64,000 bases of DNA from Sedimentitalea xiamensis (GTDB lineage Bacteria > Pseudomonadota > Alphaproteobacteria > Rhodobacterales > Rhodobacteraceae), in contig NZ_JASNJE010000011.1 in the NCBI RefSeq assembly GCF_030164465.1, forward strand, positions 51,003-115,002. The letters are read 5' to 3'. The position numbers and the translations under genes are program-made. Shown piece by piece: positions 34,093-42,999 of this stretch; within the stretch, counting starts at the first letter, position 1, and the number at the start of each line of letters is the position of its first letter. Under the pieces are notes generated by a model that searched no databases, was not told the origin of the DNA, and saw nothing but the letters and a program-made list of their open reading frames with translations.

Positions 34093-35730
34093 TCAGTGCC
34101 CGGCGCTTTCCATCTTGCGGTGGGCGATCACCTCTTCCAGCCAGCCGAGTTTCATTTCCGGCACCGAGGACAGCAGCAGGTCGGTGTAATCGTCGAACGG
34201 CGGGCTGAGCACTTCGGTCTTCCCGCCGTAACGCTGCACGCGGCCCTGATACATCACCGCGATGCTGTCGGCGATGGCGCGCACGGTGGCGAGGTCGTGG
34301 GTGATGAAGAGATAGGCGACATCCTCGATCTTTTGCAGGTTCAGCAGCAGTTTCAGGATGCCGTCCGCGACCAGCGGGTCGAGCGCCGATGTCACCTCGT
34401 CGCAGATGATCATTTTCGGCTTGGCGGCGAGCGCGCGGGCGATGCAGACGCGCTGTTTCTGGCCGCCGGAGAGTTCCGCCGGGTAGCGGTCCTGGAAACC
34501 GTCGCCCAGTTCGATCGCGTCGAGCAGTTCCTGGATGCGCTTCTGTTTCTCGCGCCCCTTGAGGCCGAAGTAGAATTCCAGCGGCCGCCCGATGATGGTG
34601 CCGACGGTCTGGCGCGGGTTCATCGCCACGTCGGCCATCTGGTAGATCATCTGGAGTTCGCGCAGGTCTTCGCGGCTGCGCCCGGCGAGGTCGGGCGACA
34701 GGCTGCGGCCGGCGAAGTCGATCCGGCCCTCGCGCGGGGGCAGCAGGCCGGTGATGACGCGGGCGAGGGTGGATTTGCCGGAGCCGCTTTCGCCGACGAT
34801 GGCCAGCGTCTGGCCCGGATGCAGGTCGACGGTGACATCGTGCAGCACGTCGAACCGGGTGCCCGCGTAGCGCGCGGTGATGTTCCTGACCGACAGCACC
34901 GGTTCCGGCGTCGGCGGTTTTTCCACATGCTTGATCGAGCGGACCGAGACCAGCGCCCTCGTATAGTCTTCTTTCGGCGCGTTGATGATCTGGTCGGTGG
35001 TGCCGTATTCCACCATGTCGCCCATCCGCAGCACCATGATGTGGTCGGAGACCTGCGCCACCACGGCGAGGTCGTGGGTGATGTAGAGCGCGGCGACGCC
35101 GGTGTCGCGGATCGCCTCCTTGATCGCCGCCAGCACGTCGATCTGGGTGGTCACGTCCAGCGCCGTGGTCGGTTCGTCGAAGACCACGAGATCCGGTTCC
35201 GGGCAGAGGGCGAGCGCGGTCATGCAGCGTTGCAGCTGCCCGCCCGAGACCTGGTGCGGGTAGCGGTTGCCGATGGTTTCCGGGTTCGGCAGGCCGAGCC
35301 TCGTGAAGAGATCGACGGCGCGGGATTCGGCCTCGCGCCGGGAGAACTTGTTGTGGCGGATCGCGGCCTCCGTCACCTGTTCCATGATCTTCTTGGCCGG
35401 GTTGAAGGAGGCGGCGGCGGACTGGCTGACATAGGTCACTTCGCCGCCGCGCAGGCGGCGCACGTCGCGCAGGCCGGATTGCAGGATGTCACGGCCATTG
35501 ACCCAGACCTCGCCGCCGGTGATTTCCACCCCGCCGCGTCCATAGGCCATGGTGGCCAGCCCGATGGTGGACTTGCCGGCGCCGGATTCGCCGATGAGGC
35601 CGAGCACCTCGCCTTTCTTCAGGTCGAAATCGACGCCGTGGACGATCTCGATCTCCTTCGGTTTTTCCCCCGGCGGATAGACTGTCGCGCCGATCTTGAG
35701 GTCGCGGACCTTGACGAGCGGATCGGACAT
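34093..35730 (-). CDS. Peptide-type ABC importer, fused double ATPase (DppD-DppF type)
   Basis: A 545-residue protein carrying two complete ATPase domains. Domain 1 has Walker A GESGAGKST (about 47-55), signature VSGGQLQR and Walker B LVVFDEPTTALD. Domain 2 (from about residue 270) has GESGSGKST, LSGGQKQR and MIICDEVTSALD. Fused DppD/DppF proteins supply both nucleotide-binding sites of an oligopeptide-class importer on one chain. The gene overlaps the upstream permease by one base (TGATG), indicating translational coupling. It is the last transporter gene of the operon. Confidence 0.93.
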   Translation of the reverse strand: MSDPLVKVRDLKIGATVYPPGEKPKEIEIVHGVDFDLKKGEVLGLIGESGAGKSTIGLATMAYGRGGVEITGGEVWVNGRDILQSGLRDVRRLRGGEVTYVSQSAAASFNPAKKIMEQVTEAAIRHNKFSRREAESRAVDLFTRLGLPNPETIGNRYPHQVSGGQLQRCMTALALCPEPDLVVFDEPTTALDVTTQIDVLAAIKEAIRDTGVAALYITHDLAVVAQVSDHIMVLRMGDMVEYGTTDQIINAPKEDYTRALVSVRSIKHVEKPPTPEPVLSVRNITARYAGTRFDVLHDVTVDLHPGQTLAIVGESGSGKSTLARVITGLLPPREGRIDFAGRSLSPDLAGRSREDLRELQMIYQMADVAMNPRQTVGTIIGRPLEFYFGLKGREKQKRIQELLDAIELGDGFQDRYPAELSGGQKQRVCIARALAAKPKMIICDEVTSALDPLVADGILKLLLNLQKIEDVAYLFITHDLATVRAIADSIAVMYQGRVQRYGGKTEVLSPPFDDYTDLLLSSVPEMKLGWLEEVIAHRKMESAGH

Positions 35731-36545
35731 CAGCCGCGCCCTCCCTTGAGGCTGGTGGTGCGGTTCAGCACCCAGTCGGCGACCAGGTTGACCGAGATCG
35801 CCAGGGTGGCGATGGCGAAGGCGGGCACCAGCGCCGCCGGGATGCCGTAGACGATGCCTTCCTTGTTCTCCTTCACGATCCCGCCCCAGTCGGCTTGGGG
35901 CGGCTGCACGCCGAGGCCGAGGAAGGACAGGGTGGACACGAAGAGCACCGCGAAGATGAACCGCAGCCCCATTTCCGCGACCAGCGGGCTGAGCGCGTTG
36001 GGCAGGATTTCGCGGAAGATGATCCAGGCGGTCTTTTCGCCGCGCAGGCGGGCGGCTTCCACATAGTCCATCACCGTGATGTCCACGGCGACGGCGCGGG
36101 CCAGCCGGTAGACGCGGGTCGAGTCCAGAAGGCCCATGACCAGGATCAGCACCGGGACGGTGACCGGCATCACCGAAAGCACGACGAGCGCGAAGATCAG
36201 CGTCGGGATCGACATGATCAGATCGACGAAGCGCGACAGGGCCTGGTCGATCCAGCCGCCGCTGACCGCCGCGAGAAAGCCCAGGATCGACCCGGTGACG
36301 AAGCTGATCAGCGTCGCGGCGGTGGCGATGAAGATGGTGGTGCGCCCGCCGTAGATCATCCGGCTGAGCAGGTCGCGCCCGATGCTGTCGGTGCCCAGAA
36401 GGAACTGTTCGGAGGAGGGTTCCCACACCCCGCCGACTACCTCGGCCATGCCGTAGGGGGCGAGCAGCGGCGCGAAGATCGCCATCAGGAAATAGAGCGC
36501 GGTGAAGAAGAGGCCGATCATGGCGGAGACGGGGATGTTCTTCAT
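35730..36545 (-). CDS. Peptide-type ABC importer permease (DppC type)
   Basis: A 271-residue permease with the DppC N-terminal helix (MIGLFFTALYFLMAIFAPLLA), the conserved FLLGTDSIGRDLLSRMIYGGR entry loop and the EAA motif VEAARLRGEKTAWIIFREILPNALS. It pairs with the DppB-type permease upstream, from which it is separated by 112 bp containing a hairpin. That is an unusual gap inside such operons. It overlaps the ATPase gene by one base. Confidence 0.93.
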   Translation of the reverse strand: MKNIPVSAMIGLFFTALYFLMAIFAPLLAPYGMAEVVGGVWEPSSEQFLLGTDSIGRDLLSRMIYGGRTTIFIATAATLISFVTGSILGFLAAVSGGWIDQALSRFVDLIMSIPTLIFALVVLSVMPVTVPVLILVMGLLDSTRVYRLARAVAVDITVMDYVEAARLRGEKTAWIIFREILPNALSPLVAEMGLRFIFAVLFVSTLSFLGLGVQPPQADWGGIVKENKEGIVYGIPAALVPAFAIATLAISVNLVADWVLNRTTSLKGGRG

Positions 36546-36635
36546 CGCGCGATCTCCGGGGTGAGGGCGGCTTGCCCTGTTGCGGCCGGGTGCCTCCCCG
36601 CGCCTTTACTGCGCAAAGACGCTTGGTCGCACGAA

Positions 36636-36661
36636 ATGAGTTTTTTCGGGAAAGAACTCAT
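36636..36661 (-). promoter_or_regulatory. Intercistronic hairpin after the DppB-type gene
   Basis: ATGAGTT and AACTCAT arms with additional TTTC/GAAA pairing enclose a short loop, immediately at the stop codon of the DppB-type gene. In the transcribed (minus) direction only a short ATTTCG follows, so it is better seen as a processing or stabilising hairpin, or a weak terminator, than a full stop before dppC. Confidence 0.45.
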
Positions 36662-37614
36662 TTTGGATGCCTCAGCCGGGGGTTGGTCAGGATCGACACG
36701 ACGTCGGCGATCATGTTCAGCCCGATGTAGACGGCGGCGAAGATCAGCCCGCAGGCCTGCACCACGGGCACGTCGCGCTTGGAGACGTGATCGACCAGAT
36801 ACTGGCCCATGCCGGGGTAGACGAAGACCACCTCGATCACCACCACGCCGACGACGAGATAGGCGAGGTTAAGCATCACCACGTTGACGATGGGGGCGAT
36901 GGCGTTGGGAAAGGCGTGCTTGCGGATCACGTCAAAGCCGGACAGCCCCTTGAGTTCGGCGGTTTCGATATAGGCGGATTGCATCACGTTCAGGATCGCG
37001 GCGCGGGTCATGCGCATCATGTGCGCCAGCACCACCAGCGTCAGGACCATGACCGGCAGGGCGATGGCATTGAGCTTCTGCCCGAGGTTCATGCCGTCGT
37101 TGATCATCGCCACCGAAGGAAACCAGCCGAGCCGGACCGAGATGAAATACATCAGCACGTAGCCGATCAGGAATTCGGGGATCGAGATCGAGGTCAGCGT
37201 CACCGCCGAGATCAGCTTGTCCGGCCAGCGGTCGCGGTAGCGCACCGCCAGAAGCCCGAGGAAGATCGCCAGCGGCACGGCGACCAGCGCCGCCCAGAAA
37301 GCCAGGAAGAAGGTGTTGCCCAGACGGGTGCCGATGGCGTCCGCGATGCTTTGCCCGCTGGTCAGCGCGGTGCCCAGATCGCCCTGGAGGATGCCGCCGA
37401 GCCAGGCGAAATAGCGGGTCAGGGGGGGATCGTTCAGCCCCAGTTCGGCGCGCAGGTTGGCCAGCGCCTCGGGCGTCGCGGACTGGCCGAGAATGGATTG
37501 CGCAACGTCGCCCGGCAGGATGATCGTTCCGGCGAAAATCAGGATCGAAACCAGAAACAGCAACAGGAGGCTCAGCGCGATGCGCTGAGCCAGTAGCTTG
37601 AGGATCTGGGACAT
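36658..37614 (-). CDS. Peptide-type ABC importer permease (DppB type)
   Basis: A 318-residue permease: N-terminal helix ALSLLLLFLVSILIFAGTIILPGD, the conserved ELGLNDPPLTRYFAWLGGILQGDLGTAL region and the EAA loop AELKGLSGFDVIRKHAFPNAI. These are diagnostic of DppB/OppB. It starts one base after the stop of the binding-protein gene, so it is expressed with it. With DppC it forms the membrane channel for a substrate that is probably a peptide or similar amide; identity unknown. Confidence 0.93.
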   Translation of the reverse strand: MSQILKLLAQRIALSLLLLFLVSILIFAGTIILPGDVAQSILGQSATPEALANLRAELGLNDPPLTRYFAWLGGILQGDLGTALTSGQSIADAIGTRLGNTFFLAFWAALVAVPLAIFLGLLAVRYRDRWPDKLISAVTLTSISIPEFLIGYVLMYFISVRLGWFPSVAMINDGMNLGQKLNAIALPVMVLTLVVLAHMMRMTRAAILNVMQSAYIETAELKGLSGFDVIRKHAFPNAIAPIVNVVMLNLAYLVVGVVVIEVVFVYPGMGQYLVDHVSKRDVPVVQACGLIFAAVYIGLNMIADVVSILTNPRLRHPK

Positions 37615-37615
37615 C

Positions 37616-39199
37616 TCACTCGTTCACCCACATCCTGAGCGGGGCGGTGGCGTTCATCAGGATCTGGCCCTGCACGCCCTCGACCCAGCCGTCGATGCGG
37701 GTGCTGGTGGCTTCGACGAAATCGTTGAACATCGGGCAGATCAACCCGCCTTCGTCATGCACGATCTGGCCCATGTCGACATACATCTGCTTGCGCTTGG
37801 CCTGGTCGATCTCGGCGCGGGCGGCGAACAGCAACTGGTCGAACTTTTCGTTCTTGAACCTTGTGTCGTTCCAGTCCGCCGTCGACAGGTAGGCGGTGGA
37901 ATACATCTGGTCCTGGGTCGGACGCCCGCCCCAGTAGCTGGTGCAGAAGGGTTGCTTGTTCCAGACTTCGGACCAGTAGCCGTCGTTGGGTTCGCGCTTG
38001 ATGTCGATCTTGATACCCGCCGCCGCCGCGCTCTGCTGATACAGCGCCGCCGCGTCCGGGGCCCCCGGGAAGGAGTTGTCCGAGGTGCGCAGCAGGATCG
38101 GACCGTCATGGCCGGACTGCTTGAAGTGATGCGCGGCCTTGTCCGGGTCATAGCTGCGCTGCTCCAGCGGCGTGTACAGCGGATAGGAGGCGTTGATCGG
38201 CGTGTCATTTCCGATCGAGCCATAGCCGAACAGGATCTTGTCGACCATTTCCTCGCGGTTCATCGCGTATTTCAGCGCCAGTCGCAGGTCGTTGTTGTCG
38301 AAGGGGGCCGTATCGCAATGCATGATGAATACGTAATGGCCCGGACCCGAAGTCTTGTGGACGTTGATGTTGGGCGCCCGGGCGACCAGGCCGGCGGTGC
38401 GCGGGGGAACCCGGTCGATCATGTCGACCTGGCCCGACTGCAGCGCCGCGACCCGCGCGGTATCGTCGTTGATGACCAGCAGTTCCTGGGTGTCGGCATG
38501 GCCCAGGTCGCCCCAGTAGTGGGGGTTCCTTTCGGCGACGAAACGGACGCCCATGTCCGCTTCCTTCAGGACATAGGGGCCGGTGCCGATGGCGGCGTTG
38601 GGGTCGTCCTTGCCGCCGTTCGGCTGGATCGGCAGGTGATAGTCCGACATCAGATAGGGCAGGTCGGCATTGGGCGAGGACAGTTCGATCACCACGTCCT
38701 GACCATCGACCCGGACATCCTTGATATCGCGCATCAGGCCCAGGGCGCCGGATTTGGATTCGTCGTCGGAATGACGTTCCAGCGTCGCGACCACATCGGC
38801 GGGTGTGACCGGCTGGCCGTTGGAAAAGCTCATGCCGGAACGGATGCGGAACCGCCAGGTGCCGGCGTCGGCCGAGCCTTCGAAGCTTTCCGCCACCTTG
38901 CCCTGCAACCCGCCATCGTCGGTCAGTTCGACCAGCGGCTCGCCCCAGAGACGGATCAGGATCAGGCCGGCCGCGTTGGTGGTCAGCGCCGGGTCCAGGT
39001 TGTCGGTGGTCGACCCGCCCTGGATGGCCATCCGGAGGGTGCCGCCCTTGACCGGACCGGCGGCGCGCGCCGCCTGCGCGAACATGGTGCCGGCCATGGC
39101 GGCGCCTATTCCCAGCGCCGAGGCGCGACCGATGAATTCGCGGCGGCTCATCTTGCCCGCGGCGACGCGTCCGGCCATGAAGTCGAGTGGATTGGTCAT
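37616..39199 (-). CDS. Peptide-type ABC importer substrate-binding protein, Tat-exported
   Basis: A 527-residue SBP family 5 protein. The N-terminus carries a twin-arginine motif MSRREFIGRASALGIGAAMA and a cleavage site near ARAAG, so it is exported folded by Tat. The body has GGTLRMAIQGGSTTDNLDPAL, AESFEGSADAGTWRFRIRSGM-like and LRLALKYAMNREEMVDKILFGYG segments typical of DppA/OppA. I start at ATG 39199, with GGAG eight bases upstream. It is the first gene of the importer operon and would define its specificity, which is not evident from sequence. Confidence 0.93.
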   Translation of the reverse strand: MTNPLDFMAGRVAAGKMSRREFIGRASALGIGAAMAGTMFAQAARAAGPVKGGTLRMAIQGGSTTDNLDPALTTNAAGLILIRLWGEPLVELTDDGGLQGKVAESFEGSADAGTWRFRIRSGMSFSNGQPVTPADVVATLERHSDDESKSGALGLMRDIKDVRVDGQDVVIELSSPNADLPYLMSDYHLPIQPNGGKDDPNAAIGTGPYVLKEADMGVRFVAERNPHYWGDLGHADTQELLVINDDTARVAALQSGQVDMIDRVPPRTAGLVARAPNINVHKTSGPGHYVFIMHCDTAPFDNNDLRLALKYAMNREEMVDKILFGYGSIGNDTPINASYPLYTPLEQRSYDPDKAAHHFKQSGHDGPILLRTSDNSFPGAPDAAALYQQSAAAAGIKIDIKREPNDGYWSEVWNKQPFCTSYWGGRPTQDQMYSTAYLSTADWNDTRFKNEKFDQLLFAARAEIDQAKRKQMYVDMGQIVHDEGGLICPMFNDFVEATSTRIDGWVEGVQGQILMNATAPLRMWVNE

Positions 39200-39319
39200 A
39201 TGGAAGCTCCCGGTTGTTTCAATCGCGCTTGCTGCGCAGTTTTTGTTGATTGGTGAGTCAAGGTTTGCGTATTTCTGCCCGTGCCGCAAGGGGGAATGCC
39301 CGACAAATGGGCGCGCCGG

Positions 39320-41299
39320 TCAAAGGTGGTCGCGTTCGATCCGGTCGGTCGTCGTGCGATCGTGGACCAGGGCGTCGTTCTCGTAGGCCCGGAGCCGGGC
39401 GGTCAGGTGGAAGTGGGTGGCGTCGCTCCACATCTCGCAGCGGGCCTCGGTGCGCAGGCGGATGTCGCCGCGTTCCAGTTCGCCGGTCCAGTGGCAGGTT
39501 CCGCGCGCCGACAGGGGGTCGTCGGGGTGGATGCTCCAGCGTTCGCGGGCGACGGAACCGGCGATCAGCCCGTGGTCGGAGTCCTGAAGCTTGCCGAAGT
39601 CGTCCTCGATCGCCAGGTGCACCGTGCCGGTGGTCAGGTCGGTCTCGCGGCGGCGCAGGTGGGATGCGGGGCGCAGTTCGCGGCTCCGCCAGGGCGCGTC
39701 GGCGTCGGGCGGCGGAAATGTCCAGCCCGGCGTCGCCGCCGCGTCGCAGAGCGGCAGGTCGAGCGCGCCGCCGGTGAGGGTGAGGGTGGCGGTTTCCGGC
39801 GCGGGCCAGACCAGCGGCCAGCAGGCGGTCGAGGCCGCCACCCGCAGCCGATGGCCCGCCGGCACCCGGTAGGCGATGTGGTCGAGCGCGAGTTCGACGT
39901 CGTATTCCCGGCCCGGCCGCAGCGGCGTCGGCTCGGCCGCTCCGTCGCGGTGGCTGAGGTTCAGGACGCCGTAGGTGATGCGGGTGCTGGCCCCGTCCGG
40001 GTGGACATGGCAGAGCCGCACCGCGATCTGCGCCTGCGGTCTGTCCGAGGCCAGCCGCAGGCGCAGGCGCGGCGCGCCGACGATGGCGGCGTCGTCGGTC
40101 AGCGGCGGGCTGTCGAAACAGGCGGAGAGCGCGTCGTCCCGCCGCTGGTCGCCGGGCAGTTCCGGACCCAGCCAGATGGCGCAGTATTCGCCGGACTCCG
40201 CGCCGCAATCCTGCGGCGAGCAGACCTTGCGCGACAGGGGGGCGCCGGTCTCCGACAGGCCCGCATCGGTCAGGTGCATCCGGCGCGGCCGGGTGCCGGG
40301 ATCGGCCAGCCAGCGGCCCGGACGGGTTTCATACCAGCGCGCCGGGCGCACCCCGTCCATCAGGTAGACGCGGCTGGCCGGGTCGGTCTCGACCCCAGTG
40401 CCGATGCCTTTGAGCCAACGGTCCCACCAGCGCAGCGCCTCCTGCAGGAAGCCGATGCGCGGTTCGGGCACGGCGAAATGCGGATACTTGTGCACCCAGG
40501 GGCCGAGGATGCCCTTGCTGCCGGGGATATTGCCGACGATCTGCGGCACTGCATTCTTGTAGGCGTCGCCCCAGCCGCCGATGGCCAGAACCTTTGCCTT
40601 GATCGCGCCGTAATCCTCGCAGACCGAGCCGTGCCGCCAATAGGCATCGCGGCGCTGATGGCGCAGCCATGTGGCGGGCAGGAAGGGTTCGTGTTCCAGC
40701 CGGTCCAGCCAGATTTCGCGCCAGTCCGGGCGCAGGGCCGGGTCGGGCGCGCGGGAGGAATAGCTCCACATGGTGGCGCCCCAGCCGAGGTTCTCGTTCA
40801 GGAGGCAGCCGCCCTTGTAGTGGATGTCGTCGGCAAAGCGGTCGACGGTCGAACAGAGCGTGATGATCGCCTTGAGCGGGTCGGGCGCAAGTGCTGCCAC
40901 CTGCAGGGAATTGAAGCCGCCCCAGCTGATCCCCATCATGCCGACCGCGCCGGAACACCAGGGCTGCGCGGCGAGCCAGTGCACCACCTCGACCGCGTCG
41001 GCGAGTTCCTGCGCCGAGTATTCGTCGGTCATCAGCCCGTCGCTGTCGCCATTGCCGCGCATGTCGACGCGGATGCAGGCATAGCCGCGCCGGGCAAAAT
41101 ACGGGTGGGTCAGCGCGTCCCGCGCGCAGGTGCCGTCGCGCTTGCGGTAGGGCAGGTATTCCAGGATCGCCGGCACCGGGTCGGCATCCGCATCCACCGG
41201 ACGCCAGACGCGGGCGGAGAGGCGGCAGCCGTCCGCGAGGGTGATGCCCATATCAGGCAATTCCTCGATCTCGCGCAGGGTGTTGCGGGCGTCGGGCAT
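39320..41299 (-). CDS. CocE/NonD family alpha/beta hydrolase (peptidase S15-like)
   Basis: A 659-residue hydrolase. The nucleophile Ser125 lies in GISWGG, preceded by VDMRGNGDSDGLM. An acid and His follow in the LGPWVHKYPHF region, and a C-terminal jelly-roll domain begins near residue 330 (LRLRLASDRPQAQIAVRLC). Relatives include cocaine esterase and X-Pro dipeptidyl peptidase. With a peptide-type importer directly downstream it may act on imported amides or esters; this is inference. The ATG at 41299 lies five bases after the dtd stop. It has no signal peptide, so it is cytosolic. Confidence 0.9.
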   Translation of the reverse strand: MPDARNTLREIEELPDMGITLADGCRLSARVWRPVDADADPVPAILEYLPYRKRDGTCARDALTHPYFARRGYACIRVDMRGNGDSDGLMTDEYSAQELADAVEVVHWLAAQPWCSGAVGMMGISWGGFNSLQVAALAPDPLKAIITLCSTVDRFADDIHYKGGCLLNENLGWGATMWSYSSRAPDPALRPDWREIWLDRLEHEPFLPATWLRHQRRDAYWRHGSVCEDYGAIKAKVLAIGGWGDAYKNAVPQIVGNIPGSKGILGPWVHKYPHFAVPEPRIGFLQEALRWWDRWLKGIGTGVETDPASRVYLMDGVRPARWYETRPGRWLADPGTRPRRMHLTDAGLSETGAPLSRKVCSPQDCGAESGEYCAIWLGPELPGDQRRDDALSACFDSPPLTDDAAIVGAPRLRLRLASDRPQAQIAVRLCHVHPDGASTRITYGVLNLSHRDGAAEPTPLRPGREYDVELALDHIAYRVPAGHRLRVAASTACWPLVWPAPETATLTLTGGALDLPLCDAAATPGWTFPPPDADAPWRSRELRPASHLRRRETDLTTGTVHLAIEDDFGKLQDSDHGLIAGSVARERWSIHPDDPLSARGTCHWTGELERGDIRLRTEARCEMWSDATHFHLTARLRAYENDALVHDRTTTDRIERDHL

Positions 41300-41304
41300 G
41301 GCGG

Positions 41305-41742
41305 TCAGCTTTCCATCCAGATCGTGACCGGACCGTCGTTGACCAGCGCCACCGCCATGTCGGCGCCGAAGGCGCCGGTGGCGACGGTCAGCCCCTGCGC
41401 CGCGAGTTCGGCGGCGAAAGACATGTAGAGCCGTTCGCCCTCCGCCGGTGCGGCGGCGCTGGAAAACCCCGGCCGGTTGCCGCGCGAGGTGTCGGCGGCG
41501 AGGGTGAACTGGCTGACCACCAGTGCCGCGCCGCCGATATCGGCGAGCGAACGGTTCATCTTGCCGGCCTCGTCCCTGAAGATGCGCAGCTTGGGGATCT
41601 TCGCGGCGAGCCTGGCCGCCTCGGCCCCGGTATCGCCCTGCATCGCGCAGACGAGGATCAGCAGGCCCTGTCCGATCTCGCCGATGACGGTTCCGTCGAC
41701 GGTGACGCTGGCCTCGCTGACACGTTGGACGAGCGCGCGCAT
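41305..41742 (-). CDS. dtd: D-aminoacyl-tRNA deacylase
   Basis: A 145-residue [23 protein letters not shown] at the N-terminus, [20 protein letters not shown] containing the SQxT active-site motif, and the Gly-cisPro-like region VNDGPVTIW (NxGPVT) at the end. Both motifs form the chiral pocket that clears D-amino acids and glycine from tRNAs. The length is typical. It overlaps the upstream nitroreductase gene by one base (TGATG) and is five bases from the CocE-type hydrolase gene, so the three are one unit. Confidence 0.96.
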   Translation of the reverse strand: MRALVQRVSEASVTVDGTVIGEIGQGLLILVCAMQGDTGAEAARLAAKIPKLRIFRDEAGKMNRSLADIGGAALVVSQFTLAADTSRGNRPGFSSAAAPAEGERLYMSFAAELAAQGLTVATGAFGADMAVALVNDGPVTIWMES

Positions 41743-42422
41743 CAGGCGTCTCCGTGCCAGTCGACGATTTCGGCCACCTCGGCGCGGGCGGTGCGGAACC
41801 CGTTGGCGGGGTGGTCCGGATCGGCATAGCCGAAGGAAATGCCGCAGAGGATCAGCCGGTCGTCCGGGATGTCGAAATAGCGGTGCAGGAACGGCCCGTA
41901 GGAGGCGACGGCGGCCTGGGCGATGCTGGCGACGCCGAGCGCCTGGGCGGCGAGAGTGAAGGCGGTGACGAAGCCGCCGCAATCCATCGCGCCATAGGGG
42001 CCGAGATCGGCGGGGCTTGAGACGATGGCGCAATGGGGCGCGCCGAAGAGGTCGAAGTTTTCCATCATCTGGCGGGCGGAGCCGGCGCGGTCGCCCTTTG
42101 CGACGCCCACCGCGTCGTAAAGCTGAAAGCCGCAGGCGCGGCGGCGGTCCTGGTAGACGCCGGCATAGCGGGTGGGCCAGGGCAGGTCGGGGTTCGGCGT
42201 GCCGGTCTCCGCCTCCTGGCGCAGCGCCGCGCGGAACCGGTCGGTTTCCGCCCCGCTGGTCAGCGTCACCTGCCAGGGCTGGGCGTTGCACCAGCTCGGC
42301 ACCCGCCGCGCCGTGCCGACGATGCGTTCGATCACGTCGCGCGGCACCGGGTCCGGAGCGAAGCCGCGGCAGGACTGCCGCGCTGCGAACAGCCTGTCCA
42401 GATCGGGGTGGGTGAGGGTCAT
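41742..42422 (-). CDS. Nitroreductase-family flavoprotein
   Basis: A 226-residue FMN-dependent oxidoreductase: [21 protein letters not shown], the FMN loop [39 protein letters not shown] and [16 protein letters not shown] at the C-terminus. Family members reduce nitroaromatics, quinones or enones; the physiological substrate is unknown. It is the first gene of a minus-strand unit with dtd and the CocE-type hydrolase, and is divergent from hsp20. Confidence 0.92.
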   Translation of the reverse strand: MTLTHPDLDRLFAARQSCRGFAPDPVPRDVIERIVGTARRVPSWCNAQPWQVTLTSGAETDRFRAALRQEAETGTPNPDLPWPTRYAGVYQDRRRACGFQLYDAVGVAKGDRAGSARQMMENFDLFGAPHCAIVSSPADLGPYGAMDCGGFVTAFTLAAQALGVASIAQAAVASYGPFLHRYFDIPDDRLILCGISFGYADPDHPANGFRTARAEVAEIVDWHGDA

Positions 42423-42490
42423 CCTGTCGCTCCGTGCCGCGTCCGCCGCAGGATGGCCGCGCGGGGCGGGAACCGCAAGGGCCGGACGAT

Positions 42491-42504
42491 TTGAGCAGGA
42501 TCAA
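42491..42504. promoter_or_regulatory. FNR/FnrL-like box between nitroreductase and hsp20 genes
   Basis: TTGAGCAGGATCAA matches the FNR consensus TTGAT-N4-ATCAA at nine of ten specified positions. It is centred about 66 bp before the hsp20 ATG and about 75 bp before the nitroreductase ATG. Given ubiTUV, mod and nsrR-like genes in the window, an oxygen-responsive switch here is plausible. Confidence 0.6.
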
Positions 42505-42563
42505 TGCAAATATCTTGGTTCCTGCATATTGATTCCGCATCTCAGCAAAAGGAGGACCCCGAC

Positions 42564-42983
42564 ATGGTGGAAAAGACGGAACACAGCGGTCTCTGGCCGT
42601 CGCTTTACGATCCGTTCCGGAGCATGGGCGCCCGGCTCGCCGACTGGCTGAACCCGGCCGCCGAGGCTTCGGGCGGCGAGAACGCCTATGACATCTCGAT
42701 GGAGCTTCCCGGCGTCACCGACGCGGATATCGACCTGTCGGTCGAGGACGGGGTGGTGACGATCCGGGGCGAAAAGAAGACCCAGTCGGAAAGGAAGGGC
42801 GACACCTGGTATTTCTCGGAACGCCAGTATGGCGCGTTCCGGCGGTCGTTCCGGCTGCCCGCGGATGCGGATGCGAGCAAGGCCAGCGCCAGGATGAAGG
42901 ACGGGGTGCTGCATGTGACGGTGCCGAAACTGTCGCCGAAGGAGGCCAGCGCCGCCCGGAAGATTTCCATTTCCAAGGGCTGA
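42564..42983 (+). CDS. Hsp20/alpha-crystallin family small heat-shock protein
   Basis: A 139-residue sHsp. The alpha-crystallin domain spans about residues 37-130: [40 protein letters not shown] and [29 protein letters not shown] in segments. It ends in the flexible tail [10 protein letters not shown] with the I-x-I oligomerisation motif. It is an ATP-independent holdase. AAAGGAGG nine bases before ATG 42564 fixes the start and excludes a longer in-frame N-terminus. The FNR-like box upstream suggests induction on oxygen limitation. Confidence 0.94.
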   Translation: MVEKTEHSGLWPSLYDPFRSMGARLADWLNPAAEASGGENAYDISMELPGVTDADIDLSVEDGVVTIRGEKKTQSERKGDTWYFSERQYGAFRRSFRLPADADASKASARMKDGVLHVTVPKLSPKEASAARKISISKG

Positions 42984-42999
42984 AACGCCTCGCGGCGGG

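Noticed and set aside
33925..35850. A 641-codon plus-strand frame
   Set aside because: Antisense to the double ATPase, both of whose Walker and signature motifs are intact.
39281..41428. A 715-codon plus-strand frame
   Set aside because: Antisense to the CocE-type hydrolase gene with its intact GISWGG motif; the translated sequence is Arg/Gly/Ala-rich noise.
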